Shown here in pieces: positions 11,301 through 22,270 of a DNA stretch of 64,000 bases. This DNA comes from Cadophora sp. MPI-SDFR-AT-0126 (taxonomy: Eukaryota; Ascomycota; Leotiomycetes; Helotiales; Ploettnerulaceae). The translations under genes and the position numbers were made by a program. A model generated the notes under the pieces. That model saw only the letters and a list, made by a program, of their open reading frames with translations, made no database searches and was not told where the DNA came from. The stretch's first letter is position 1. Each line of letters begins with the position of its first letter. The stretch spans positions 62,001 to 126,000 of the forward strand of contig JAGMVK010000024.1 of the NCBI GenBank assembly GCA_020747065.1, in the 5' to 3' direction.

Positions 11301-11935
11301 ACTAAGATACGGATTTAGACACTTTAATAGATATTAACAATTCTTTAAAGAGCTTTAACGACGACAATAACAATAGCGCTATAAACTTCACGACTGTATT
11401 TATAGTAAGTAAAGCATAGTATAATACACGAGAAGTTATAAGGCAACTTAAGGAGAGGAAGGCTACTTATATCCTAAAAAGCAAAATCAAGAGACCCGCT
11501 CTTAGCGAGGCTTATATAATATAGTAGGCAGAGAAATTCTTTTAAAGTCTATTAATTAATATAAGGGCATTTAATAAAAACACAGGAGGGATTAACTAGC
11601 TACGAGCTTTATAACGAATTTAAGATGTTAAGTTTAATATTAACTAGGCGGGCTAAAGCCGGATTATATTTAGTGCCAGTTTACAACTGTCCTTAGGGGT
11701 CGCTATAGTTAATACCCCCGCTAAACAAATAGACTTTTAAATCGTAGACGTAAATATTTTATTTTTAGTTTGCTTATAATAGTTAGATACGCTTAACGCG
11801 TAATATAATAACCTGCGTAATGTCTTAATTCAAGGTAATAAAAGGCACTTAATTATACGAAAGCATAGGTATTTATAGTTACTTTTGGATTAATATTATT
11901 AATTACTAGACACTTTTACTAAAATAATAAATGCG

Positions 11936-12930
11936 TGCTATTTAACCGAACTAAAAATACGTCGACTTTATAGGCGTTTCGGACACCCTTTGGTACGGCG
12001 TCTTTAGCACTTGCTAGATTAGGCTGGCTATAAGCATGACTCGGAAATTATATTAAGAGTTAAAGAGATATGTGAGTATTATTAGAAATATATAAATGCT
12101 CTATATAGGTTCCGCTTTAAGTTATAAGACGACGTCGACTTTAATTATATAGTTTACGTTAATATTATAATGTTTAGAGAACGGTATGCCCTTTATATTA
12201 TAAATAAAGTAATAGGTTTTAGTGCGGCGAAACTACTTTAAAAGGCCCTCGGTTCGGCTACGGCTTAGGCTACCTTTAATATATTTAAGTTAGTATAAAT
12301 TAACACTTACCTTAGACCCCTAGATTTCGTTATGTACGACTATAATATTAATTTTAATTTTAAAGAGTTTTAGAGTATACTTAGATTTATAAGTAATACC
12401 CTTAAGCTAGTACCTATAGAGGCACATTATTTAATTAGCAAAGTTAAGCGATACTACCGCCTATTACACCGTGCTTATAAAATCGTTACTAAAGAGTACC
12501 CTGAGCTAAGCGACGAAGACTAATTATAAATAATAATAAAAGCAGTAAACGATATAATTAGACTTAATAGGCTTATTCTTATATTACTTGTCTTTGGCGT
12601 ATACCTTAAAATAACAGAGTTAGACCCCTTAAATCCGTTAGTTAAGTAACGTCCGGCTACGATTAAAAAAGCTATAAAAGAGGTATAGAAAATTTATATT
12701 ATACGTAAAGTTAATAATATATTAGCTATACAAAACGGCCCCGGAACCACTTATATTCACGACCTTTATTTTAATAATTAAGTTCTAGTGTACCGGGAGG
12801 GTAAAGAATAAATAAGACCTTACGATTTCTTAGGTATTAAGGGAGAATTATATAAGATTAATATAGGAAATAAGAGAATACCTATATTCTAATTAATAAT
12901 AGTTCGTCCCTTTAAGACAGACACCTTTAG
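11936..12930 (+). pseudogene. Copia GAG-pre-integrase and integrase, decayed
   Basis: At 11936-12025 the frame reads CYLTELKIRRLYRRFGHPLV followed by RRL*HLL, the GAG-pre-integrase signature. The integrase core follows, including YVNIIMFRERYALYIINKVI (first catalytic region; the expected Asp reads Asn here), DFVMYDYNINFNFKEF and the Glu region near IEAHYLISKVKRYYRLLHRA. The C-terminal part retains NGPGTTYIHDLYFNN. Many in-frame stops make it inactive. The Asp-to-Asn change is a G-to-A type change, as expected from RIP. Confidence 0.75.
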
Positions 12931-13079
12931 TATTAAATAATAAAAAGAAAACTTGCCAAAGGATATTTATAAATAACATTTAGGATCCCTAGTCCGAAAA
13001 CCTACTAAAATAACACCGAATTTACTCCGAATCGCTGTCTAAATCCTATTTACAAACATAACTTAAATTTACTAACTAT

Positions 13080-15010
13080 TAATAACGACTATAATACTAA
13101 AGTGTTTTTAATTAAAAAGGAGACAAGGGACAAGGAGCTATTAATTAAACTTCGTGCTAAGGGAAAGATTATAACGCCAAGACTATTATTTTAGCAGTCC
13201 TGAAGGACGGAATATAAAGCACTTATTAAAAGAAGTGTTTTTGTGCCTATTTATAAGGACGACCCTAAAGTAAGAGGCTACCGCATTTTTAAGTTAAGAA
13301 TAGTAAACGAAGTCAAAGGCAAGGAGACATTAGCCTTATATAAGAAGTTAAGACTAGTAATTTAATACTTTAATAATAAAGAGAAGAGATAGATTTTAAC
13401 TTAGTCTCTAATAATTTAACGGTCTAGTTAACAGTTACTTATATTCTTAGCCGCTGTTATTAAGCACCTAAATCGCCTTCGAAACTAGTCCGAATCCTAT
13501 TTAATAATTAAGAATATTACCTAAGCCTACGTTTAGGCAGAGACAAGGCTTCTTTAAGACATTTTTATATAGCTACTAGTAGAGATCACTAACGAATTCC
13601 CCCTTGGCATAGTATTTATAGTAGTGTTATTATTATATAGTATACCTAAGTCTAGAAACTATTAGTTTAATATATATTATAAACATTATATAAAGAACTT
13701 ATAAATAAAGACTTTAATATACAACCTGTATTTGCTAGTTAATACTAAGGAAAGTAAGGATTTTAGAGTCGTAGGTATATAAATAGACGATACCTTAATT
13801 TTAAAGAACAAGGACTTCTTAGTAAGAGAGCAAAATAAAATTATTAAGGCCGGTTTTTTAATAAAGCCGATACGGGTACTTCTTTTTACCGAAACTATTA
13901 CGTTTAATAAGTACACAATTACTATAGACAGGGATAGCCTTTATATGTCTTAAAAAAGTTAAAGAGCAAGACTAGAGTTAATTAACATAAGTAAAGAGGA
14001 TTATAAAAAGGCCTATAAGAAGTAACAAGCTTGTGCGGCTTATCTTACTACTATATATTAGCCGGAAGTAACATTTAATCTCTTAGTCGCAGCGTAACAC
14101 TAAGATCCGACAAAAGACGACATTAAGGCCTTAAACTTACGCCTTAAATAGCAAATAGACAACCTAAAGAAAGGACTCTAATACGTACTAGTTAACTTAC
14201 GGTTTATAAAGGTTTACGTTTTTATAAACCGTTCTTTTACTAATAACAAGGACTTAAGTTTATAAATAGGTTTCGTATTAACAATTAGTACCGAAACGGT
14301 AGGGGATACACAATTTACTTTAACTAGTAATATTGTGTATATTAGCTTAATAAAATATAAGAGAGTAACTCGTGTAGTGCTTGTATTAGAGTTGTATGTT
14401 ATAGTAGCTGGCATTAATATATTAATCTCTCTTAGTACTACTATTAATATAGTAACTAACAAGCTTAGTATTTTACGTCTTTTTACTGTGGTTTATATAG
14501 ATTCTTTGTCTTTTTATAAGTGTATTATTAAGCTCGGTACGACGAAAGAGAAGCGCCTAATAATTAATATTATAGCTATTTGTTAATTATATTATGAAGG
14601 GAAAGACCCTAATCTCCATACGATAAGAGAGTAGTAAATGTATAATATATAAGGTGTGAAGTTTATGAAATAACAGATAGACGGAATTAAAAGATATTAT
14701 ATATCTAAAGAGTGCGAATTATTAAGTAAAGGAAGAAGTATAAAACCCATTAGAGGGAAAAGAGCTGTTATTATTATTTCTAATCTCTGGGGGAGATCTC
14801 AGCTTAAGTATAATACTAAGTACATAGATCAGGTGACAAAAGTGTACCGAGACTGATCCCCACCACAATATAAACGTAAAGAGCTAACAAAGGTTTAATA
14901 AATTAATAGTGCTAATAATCCTGCTAACGTTATAATAAAGAGTGCTTCGAATAAGGCTCTTCGGGACTTTATTAATACTAATACGCTCGCTGTCAAAATA
15001 GAGGGTTAAG
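13080..15010 (+). pseudogene. Copia reverse transcriptase / RNase H, decayed and split
   Basis: Plus-strand residues include YRIFKLRIVNEVKGKETLAL, then TQAY-like AYVQAETRLL, the RT core relic FRVVGIxIDDTLIL (GLQTDDTL in preserved relatives) and the RNase H part KYKRVTRVVLVLELYVIVAG followed by CIIKLGTTKEKRLIINIIAI. The frame breaks off at 14592 and resumes at about 14872 with YKRKELTKV, then NSANNPANVIIKSASNKALR and DFINTNTLAVKIEG. The piece between is the 275-bp insertion described separately. Numerous stops are present. Confidence 0.8.
14593..14867 (+). mobile_element. 275-bp LTR-like insertion, copy A (RIP-decayed)
   Basis: The ends are TATGAAGGGAAAGACCC (TGTGGAGGGG.. in the preserved copy) and GATCCCCACCACA. 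The insertion is flanked by the direct repeat ATAT (14589-14592 and 14868-14871). Near-identical sequences lie at 49770-50045 and, inverted, at 57782-58057. The TG..CA ends and the absence of coding capacity fit a solo LTR; a MITE with 11-bp imperfect inverted ends is the alternative. Confidence 0.8.
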
Positions 15011-15019
15011 TTCAGCGGT

Positions 15020-15559
15020 TAACCGAAGCTAATTCAGACTAGTAACGAAGGGGTTTCTTACACTCGTTAATTTTTTTTTATGTATATTTCCTTATAACTC
15101 TTATTTTATTAATTTATTACTTGTAATTATTTTTATATTAAGTTAATTTACGAAGTCAGGAATACGTTTAATTCGATTTTAAATACCTTCTAATTTAAAG
15201 CACTAACGAGCGGTCTTGTAATAATACTTTAATAAGGACAAACTGCCGATTTTATTATAGGGGGTTACTCTTATATAATAGTATAAAGAAAGTGCTGCCA
15301 CAAAGAACCTACTATAAAGCTAATCCAAAACAGGGCCGAATACCTTACAAATAAATGTCTAGAAGAGCCTTCTTCTTCGCGTTATTACGACGACTTTAGC
15401 GAAGACGCTTAGTAAGAGGGGCATTTTTATTACTATTCTCCCCTTTATCACGCTTAGTGATAGCGGCAGAGACGGTAGTAAGGAGCCGATCTAAGATTAG
15501 CACCGTCTCTTATATTATAACGTCGTTAATACTTAAAGCTTTAATATTAAAAAGGAATA
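15020..15559. other. decayed repeat DNA, no gene recognised
   Basis: AT-rich DNA with an 8-9 bp T tract near 15070 and no recognisable protein fragments. It may hold the 3' end of the Copia element. Confidence 0.35.
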
Positions 15560-16090
15560 AGGGGGTTTAACTTATAACCTACGCGCTAGCTAGGCTAATA
15601 ACCTCCCGGCGTAAGGCACAGGTCTCCTCTAGTAACGCTAACGACACTTCCTTAGTATTCTTTAATACACTGGCGGCGGCGACTAATAATACCGAATCGA
15701 TCGACTCGGCGGCGGCGACAATAATATCTTTGTCTTTTGCCTCGAGGGCAACTACTAACCGAAGGTACTCCTCGGCTATAAACTAAGGGAGCTAACGTAT
15801 ATTAGTAGTTATATATTTAGAAGGGTTTCGGTGGTGATTTAAATATAATTTAAAGAGAAAAAAGGAAATTAAGAATACTTACTAGGTTATACCGGGACTT
15901 CTTTTTTATATAATATACGCACTTCTTGCTCTTAGGATTATTAAAGACGTAGTCGTAAGACGGGGTCTTTGTAATAACGCGGACGCACTAAATATAGCAC
16001 TTCCGGTAGGCGACGTCAAGGGCATTGTTACGGCTGGCCAGAGGTTAATACGGCGAGTTGACTCAAGCTTTGTATTTAGGCCTAAGGCTA
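15560..16090 (-). pseudogene. decayed small gene with Cys-rich (zinc-like) motif
   Basis: Minus-strand reading gives NALDVAYRKCYI then CVRVITKTPSYDYVFNNPKS followed by KKCAYYIKKKSRYN, a Cys pattern reminiscent of small zinc-binding proteins found near fungal repeats. An intron follows (GTAAGT donor near 15890, GTTAG acceptor near 15790). The next exon reads LAEEYLRLVVALEAKDKDII and LALLEETCALRREVISLASA, likely helical. A few in-frame stops occur. I recall similar RIP-decayed copies in other ascomycetes but cannot name the family. The TATATATATAAAGG near 16160 could be a promoter element. Confidence 0.4.
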
Positions 16091-16623
16091 CGCTTAGAAT
16101 CGAGAAGAAAAGACAAGGAGGAAAGAAGAGCTCTTTATAAGGGAGAGCTCGAGTATATATATATAAAGGACCCTCTTAATAGGGCCTAGCGTAGTCGAGT
16201 GCCATTCACGTTAATATGTCGTAGGCTCGCCACCTAGTCTTCCCTATTAGGCTTAGCGCCGTCGCATAGCCAGCCGAGTGTCGGTTAGAATGCGAGCGCA
16301 TCGAAGGTCGTAACAAGCATTTGTAAGAATTAGTATAAGCACTGTTTTTAGTTAATATACCGTTTTCTTACCGAACCACCTCTAAAGAGTATATTTACTT
16401 TTAGATTGTTTATTTAATTTAATATAGTCTTTTTAGAAATGTTAGTTTTAAGTTATATTAAACGAGTTAAAGAGATTAGAGAGCAGTATACGTATAGTAA
16501 TTATATGTGTATTAACTAAAGAAGACTCTAAACCTTTAGAGGGAGACGATATATATATATTTATTACGTCGCATAATACTAGGGATTTCTATTATTACTA
16601 GTTCTCGCTTACGCCTATAACGT

Positions 16624-16837
16624 TGAAGTGACGGAAGTGCTGGAAATAGGAGTACTCAGGTTTAGCCGAAATATTACCGAATAGAAGCCGGACCAGATTC
16701 GTGTATATATAGGACCGCTTCCCCTATAAGGACTCCTTACCTTCTTATTTCCTTTATACCAGATCTATAATATTACTATTTGCTTACCCTCTTACTTCTA
16801 TACTTGATACTACACTTAGTAATATTGCGTCGTTACA
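16624..16837. repeat. dispersed repeat, copy 1 (214 bp)
   Basis: Runs from TGAAGTGACGGAAGTGC to TTGCGTCGTTACA, i.e. TG..CA ends like an LTR. A second copy in the same orientation lies at 18997-19212. No target-site duplication is visible around either copy or around the pair. Confidence 0.75.
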
Positions 16838-17005
16838 AGGGTTAGGCTTAGGGTCAGGCTTAGAGTCGAGCTTAGAGTCGACTCTATACCCTCAAATTTA
16901 TCGCGAAGCGATGCAAGGCGCTAGTCTTGCTTTATTATATATATTATATATACTACTTAGGATTAAGCTTAGGGTCAATCTTAGGATCAACCTTAGAATC
17001 GAATA
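16838..17005. repeat. GCTTAGGGTCA-type short tandem repeats
   Basis: Two clusters of a degenerate 11-12 bp unit GCTTAGRGTCRA are seen, at about 16843-16885 and 16963-17000. The core TTAGGGTC is reminiscent of, but not the same as, the TTAGGG telomere unit. Confidence 0.5.
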
Positions 17006-17084
17006 TATTTTAAGCCCTAGCTTCGGCGAAGCCGACTAAAAAAATACCTGTAGAGGTGCTGAGAGACGCTGGATAGTACGCCAT

Positions 17085-17530
17085 AACCTGGTTACCCGTG
17101 CATTTACTACTACCCTTTCTAGCCGGGAAGACCTAAAAGTCGAATCAGAGCCTATACCTATAGCTATAGCGTCTATACCCCCTGAAAATAGCCAACGGCC
17201 TGATTTTTCAGTACTCTTAGGTACCTCTAGGCACTACTACAACATATAGATTATTGCTATTAATAAGGATTCAGTATAAGAGGAAGCCTACGCTACTCTT
17301 ATAGAGGCTGCAAACACTAAATACCGTAAATACAGCGACCTAGGCCCTGTATTTCACCCTCTGATTATTTCCGCCGGCGGTCTTATAGAGAGAAATACAG
17401 CGATAGCCTACAAGGCTCTACAGGACCTCTTAGGGCCCTCTAGAGCTAAGTAGCTTAATATTTATATTACTCTAATTCTAACTTAGGCTCAAGGTATCGC
17501 TGTAACCTCGATTCTAGTACGCAAGTAGTA
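17085..17530 (+). pseudogene. retroelement C-terminal domain remnant (LINE-like)
   Basis: The plus strand has a mostly open frame with few stops: DLKVESEPIPIAIASIPPEN, then LGTSRHYYN, EEAYATLIEAANTKYRKYSD and FHPLIISAGGLIERNTAIAY followed by KALQDLLGP. The block with GGLxER plus a following helical segment resembles the C-terminal part of some non-LTR retrotransposon polyproteins. The assignment is by memory of that motif and is tentative. The frame continues directly into the minisatellite at 17531. Confidence 0.4.
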
Positions 17531-17850
17531 CGCTATACACTACACCTGCCCTGCGATACACACTACACCTATCCTGCAGTATACACTACATCTACCCTAT
17601 AGTACATACCACACCTACCCTATAGTACACCTCACACTACACCTACCCTACAGTACACACCACGCCTACCCTATAGTACACCTCACACTACACCTACCCT
17701 CCGATATATACTACACCTACCCTGCGATATACACTACACCTATCCTATAGTACATACTACACCTGTCCTACGGTACACACTACACCTACCCTACAGTATA
17801 CACTACACCTACCCTGCGGTACACCTTATACTACACCTACCCTAGAGTAC
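17531..17850 (+). repeat. minisatellite, about 12 units of ~26 bp
   Basis: Degenerate tandem units of the form CTACACCTACCCTACAGTAC plus ACA vary mainly at CG/TA-type positions (GCGA, ATAG, ACAG, CCGA). The units are contiguous with no unique spacers. Confidence 0.85.
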
Positions 17851-18996
17851 CTCCTCTTTTGTAGTATAGCGTTCTTCTTCTGTATTTATAGTACTTCACT
17901 CCCTGTATTTAGTACCTAGTTTTCGAGAGTTAGAAAGAGAGTAAAAAGCACCTGTAATAAGTTAGCTAGTTAGAGCCAAATTAAACGCAAACCTCAAATC
18001 CTAAGTCACTAGATATAAAGACCTAAAATAATGTAAAACTAAGTAGGTCACTAAACCTAAGAGCAAAATATAAGAAGCCACTTATAGCTGAAATTCAAGG
18101 TAGAAAAAGTCTTTGATTCTTCTAATTCTATAAGTAAAGGGAAGCTCTTATAAGTGAAGGGAGCTTACTAAGGCTCGTAACTAAGATTGCCTAAGGCAAC
18201 ACTCTGATTCTGAATATACGCCTTATTACAATATAAACTATTAAAATATATTAGTAATATATATAGATTAATAAATTTCTATATATAAGATTTACTTACA
18301 GAGCTTAAAGTTATAGTTATTTGAAAAAGAAAGTCAGAATTCTAGAGATCTGCGCTATTAAGTATTATAATATATATAATAGTAAGCGATTATAGCCTCA
18401 CTAGACTATTACAACTGTTAGCTGCAACACGTGACGTAGCCCTGAGGCTCGGCATAGTTAGGCTCACTTCGAGCCTAACCTAGCACAGAGAAGCTACAAG
18501 TCACGTAATAGAGAGTCACGGGATAAATCATCTGGACTCCTTAAGTCTAGGTGATAATTTAAGTAATTTAACTGATTCACTAATACAAGGGTTCTACATA
18601 ACTTTATAGCTTTTCCTACATTAGATAGAAGCCTCGTGCTTAACTTAATAATAGTATCTTCACACTATACTTAGTAATTTGCAATAGTTATCTTCTTAAT
18701 TAGTGATAGCACCCTTACCTACTAACCCGTTAATCTTCGCACTCTCGAGCAATACTAGCTTAACCGTATGTTACATAGACCTAGTTCAGATGCCTTTTAG
18801 ATAGCTTTATAGTTAGGTTATTACCTTACTTACTACTACTATTATTATTAACTAGTACTACTAGATTAATACTTTCTTTGGAATCTCCTTACTAAAGCTA
18901 TATATCTTTACTATTTTATATAATAATAATTCTACGTGGAAATATAATTCAGAGCTTAAGGGTAAGCTTTCTTATAGAAGAAGAGTAATATAATAT
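17851..18996. other. decayed repeat DNA, no gene
   Basis: AT-rich, no recognisable coding remnant. It contains the imperfect inverted repeat described at 18430-18505. Together with the repeat copies at 16624 and 18997 it may be the interior of an old non-coding retroelement. Confidence 0.35.
18430..18505. repeat. imperfect inverted repeat (hairpin-forming)
   Basis: The inner arms TTAGGCTC (18458-18465) and GAGCCTAA (18471-18478) flank a 5-nt loop ACTTC. Outer arms GTGACGTAGC and GCTACAAGTCAC extend the symmetry imperfectly. The segment is GC-richer than its surroundings. Confidence 0.6.
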
Positions 18997-19212
18997 TAAA
19001 GTAACGGAAGTACTAGAAATAAGAGTACTCAGGTTCAGCTAGAATATTACTAGATAGAAGCTAGACTAGATTCGTATATATATATAAGACTACTCCTTCT
19101 GTAAGGGCTCCTTACCTTCTTATTTCCTTTATACCAGACCTATAATATTACTATTTGCCTACCCTCTTGCTCCTATACTTGATACTGCACTTAGTAATAT
19201 TACGTCGTTACA
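18997..19212. repeat. dispersed repeat, copy 2 (216 bp)
   Basis: Matches 16624-16837 along its whole length in the same orientation. Differences are mainly G-to-A and C-to-T (TGAAGTGACGG has become TAAAGTAACGG), so this copy is the more heavily decayed of the two. Confidence 0.75.
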
Positions 19213-19389
19213 AATTCTTATCAATAGTTTGAAGTATAAAGCTCTAGAGTAAATTAAGGTAATAAAGTTATATAATATATTTAATAAGCTATTCTCTCGC
19301 GGACTATTTTCAGGTAAGACTCTCTGCCGAGATCGCGATCGAATCTATATTTGTAATATCAGCTGATATAAAGTAATACTATATAATAT

Positions 19390-20230
19390 TAGAAGACTTA
19401 ACGACCTTGTTTAGTACTGAAAGAAGAATAGCATCAGACTAAAGCCGCTTATCTTCCTCGCTCAGATAAGTAGAATACTTATAGTCACTCTCTAGGTATA
19501 GAGCTAGAAAGAAAATAAGAATAAAGAGCGGATCTATACTAACTGTAGTACTAAAGTAGTAATAGAGGATCTTATAGAGAGAGGTATATTTCTGCGCTAA
19601 TATATCGCGCTTATTATATATCGAAATTTATAATCCGAAGTAGATATTAGCCGCTAGATTAAGAATAGAGTAGACTTTAAGTATCTAGTTAATACCGAGT
19701 CTTATAAATACTAAGCTAGTAGGAAAATAACAAGTGCTATTAATATTAAATATAACGTTAGAACAATAGTTCTTTCTACTAGTAAGGTAATACTATAATA
19801 AGCACAAGTTCTTAGGCAGCTTCTTATTCAGTGTCTTAATATCTTCCGGGGCTATACCTTTAAATACCGCTTAGTAGTCTAAGCTATTATAATCTTCCGG
19901 CTTTATTAACTTAGAGTTACTTAGAACGTTAGGTAAAGGCGTTCTACTAATATAACTCCTACTAAGAAGAGTAGTAATTTACTGCAGAGACAAGTATTTA
20001 GAATATATATTAAGTCGTTAGTAGTACTTGTAGTATAATTAGTCAGCTTTATAGTATTCTTTATAAATATAGACTTGGAAATACCGAAGCTACTTAGCTA
20101 GTTTAAATATAGTATATTCAGTAAGCGCAGGGGAGACTGAGACCGCTAGAGCAAGAGCACGGATTAGAGTACTTAGAGCTAGTAGTATATCATATACTAG
20201 CTAAGCCGCTATAGAAGAGATAAAGTTCTT
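19390..20230 (-). pseudogene. decayed coding frame of unknown family
   Basis: One minus-strand frame reads through about 280 codons with roughly ten stops, most explainable as CAG/CAA/TGG changes. Segments are KPEDYNSLDY, AVFKGIAPEDIKTLNKKLPK, TSRKNYCSNVIFNINSTCYF, LVFIRLGIN and LAANIYFGL, then YLESDYKYSTYLSEEDKRL. The spacing of stops and persistence of one frame suggest a real former gene. I do not recognise it; a transposon-encoded protein is likely from context. Confidence 0.4.
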
Positions 20231-21779
20231 AACTAAACGAAAGAGTAAAGGTGAAATATTACAAATAGATACTAAGATAAGTATAGGTGAAGATAAGTTA
20301 CTTAGTAGCCTCTCTAGTAGAGACTTTACCCACGATAATAAGTTATTCTACTATACTAAGAATAGTATACTCTATCTGCTAGTACCTTTATTACTACTAC
20401 TCTTATTTGAAAGTTACAAAGAAAGTAAGATATATTAAGTTAGTACTTAATATAAAGCCCTACTCTCTATTAACTCTTAGATATTAATTAATCTATTAGA
20501 ACTATCTAAAGTACTGACGCTTTAATTATCCCCTAGAATTAGCTTATCTATTTCGCTAAAGTTCAAAAAGTAAGAACGCTAAGACCTCTCCTCGCTTATC
20601 CTTTCTTCCTCGGACCTTATAGCCGCCTACGACCCCGATATATTGTAGTGGGGGGCGAAGGCCTACTACAAGGGTTTTTGTTTTTCTATTCCGGCTGTAG
20701 ATAGATAGGTCGGCGCCGCTAAACTAGTAACCATTATCTTCTTCCTCTTACTTCCAATGCCTAATTAGTCTACGCGCGGGTTATTCCCCTATTTACTATG
20801 CACTTGACGGCACTACTCTACTCCTTCACAATATATAAAGTAGTTATAGTTCCTACTTCGTTTAGAGAACCTAGTACATCTAACTCGCCCTTACTAATAT
20901 TCCCTACTTATTCGGCAGCTTATATACCTAGCAGAATCTCTACGATTTCTGTATTATATTTTACTTACTTATTATTTATTTCCCGCTCTATTATTTAAAT
21001 AACTCTAATCTACTCGTTAATTTCCGCGTCTTCTTCTATAGCAGATAGCTATAGATTTAGTCGCAGGCTCGGCCGTAAGTTTAGTTGGACTTCGTCTTAC
21101 TAAGTATTAAGATCGAGAGGAATTAGAATATCGCAGCTTATATAAAAGCCTATTTTAAAAGGAGCTTCTATAGGGATATCTGCCTAGAGTTAGGGCTCGA
21201 ATGCGATAAAGTCGATAAGTCTAATAAGTTAGTATTACTACTATCGATAGTATTAATTACCTTCTAGGTTTACTCTCCTTACTTCTTCTGCTATAGAGTA
21301 CTTTCTTAGTCGTCAGCTAAGTTTCTTTAGAGGTATATTGTTCTCTATACTTAGTAGGGTTAAGGGGTCTAGATATACGAAGTAGTAGTTAGGAGTAAGG
21401 AGTAAGAAGGCGTTAAAAAACCCTAATTCAGTAATCTAAGCGAATAAGTAATTAAACTAGAATATTATATTAATTAAATAATAATAAAATATCCTAAGTA
21501 TTAAATTTATTATAGCCTTATTACTAAATATTTATATTACGAACCTCTTTCTTATTTATAAATTTATAGAAGCTTATAAAGGTTATTATCGCGAGAGTTG
21601 AAAAACCTTAATTCAGTAAGCAATTAGTGCTAGTAGTAACCCCGGGTTTCACTCAATCAGGAAATACAGCTCAATATCACCTACTTTGAATCGAGTATAT
21701 CTCCTGCTACAACGTCTCAATAGTAATACAGATACTTAGAGTATTAGTTCCAAGTAATCATAGATCGGTATATACCTGA
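20231..21779. other. decayed repeat DNA, no gene recognised
   Basis: AT-rich with scattered GC-richer bits. Two direct repeats, AAAACCCTAATTCAGTAA near 21418 and AAAACCTTAATTCAGTAAG near 21606, lie about 187 bases apart and might be element edges. No convincing protein fragments were found. Confidence 0.35.
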
Positions 21780-22270
21780 AATACTTAAAACCCGTCCTGA
21801 CCCTGATCCCGATTTTAAGCTTCAATATAACGCCGAAGATATAAAGGAGCTAAGTATATACGCTAGCGACGACGACTTAAAAGAAGACGAATTAACCGCT
21901 TATTTAAGCGAGAAAAGGCCTAATAGTTCCGTGAGTAAACTTTATCTTTTAAATTATAACTAGTATGGAAGCTAATTTATATATAATAAAAAATAAGGCC
22001 TTTAGATTATTAGCGACTTAATAAAAAGAAATATAAAATATTACCTCAAGTTACTAGGAAATATCTATAAGTCCCTGCTAGCTCGGCCGCCAGTGAACGA
22101 TTTTTAGCCAAGGGGCTCTTATTATATCTAAGCTAAGAAATAGACTTAGTAAAGAAACTTTTAAGGAAATAATTTGTCTTAAAAGTTAAGGAATATTAGA
22201 AGACGAAGAAGGAAAAGAATATAAAGCGGTAATAAAAAGCTTAGATATAGATAATAATCCCTTTTATATT
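21780..22270 (+). pseudogene. hAT transposase C-terminal dimerisation region, decayed
   Basis: The plus strand reads ILPQVTRKYL*VPASSAASE then RFLAKG, and after a frameshift ALIISKLRNRLSKETFKEII followed by CLKS*GILEDEEGKEYK. This matches the hAT C-terminal dimerisation signature (Y-L-x-I/V-P-A-S/T-S-A-x-S-E-R..F..G..I..R-x-R-L). The in-frame stops and frameshift make it non-functional. AT-rich DNA to about 22510 with TTGAATAATTAGTTAA-like inverted motifs may be the element end. Confidence 0.75.

Larger units (their letters stand above)
9250..15010 (+). mobile_element. Ty1/Copia-like LTR retrotransposon, RIP-decayed
   Basis: Plus-strand reading frames, despite very many TAA/TAG/TGA codons and some frameshifts, give the Copia order: gag-like part with a zinc-knuckle relic, GAG-pre-integrase, integrase core, reverse transcriptase and RNase H. 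The integrase-before-RT order is diagnostic for Copia as opposed to Gypsy. No LTR pair was recognised, so the outer limits are approximate. The element is split at 14593-14867 by a separate LTR-like insertion. Composition is extremely AT-rich compared with the flanking genes. Confidence 0.8.

Noticed and set aside
13686..14586. Open frames on the minus strand in the Copia RT region
   Set aside because: They arise because plus-strand decay yields few minus-strand stops; the plus strand carries recognisable RT and RNase H blocks.
17531..17850. Regular repeats resembling a CRISPR array
   Set aside because: The units are contiguous and degenerate with no unique spacers, and the genome is eukaryotic; it is a minisatellite.
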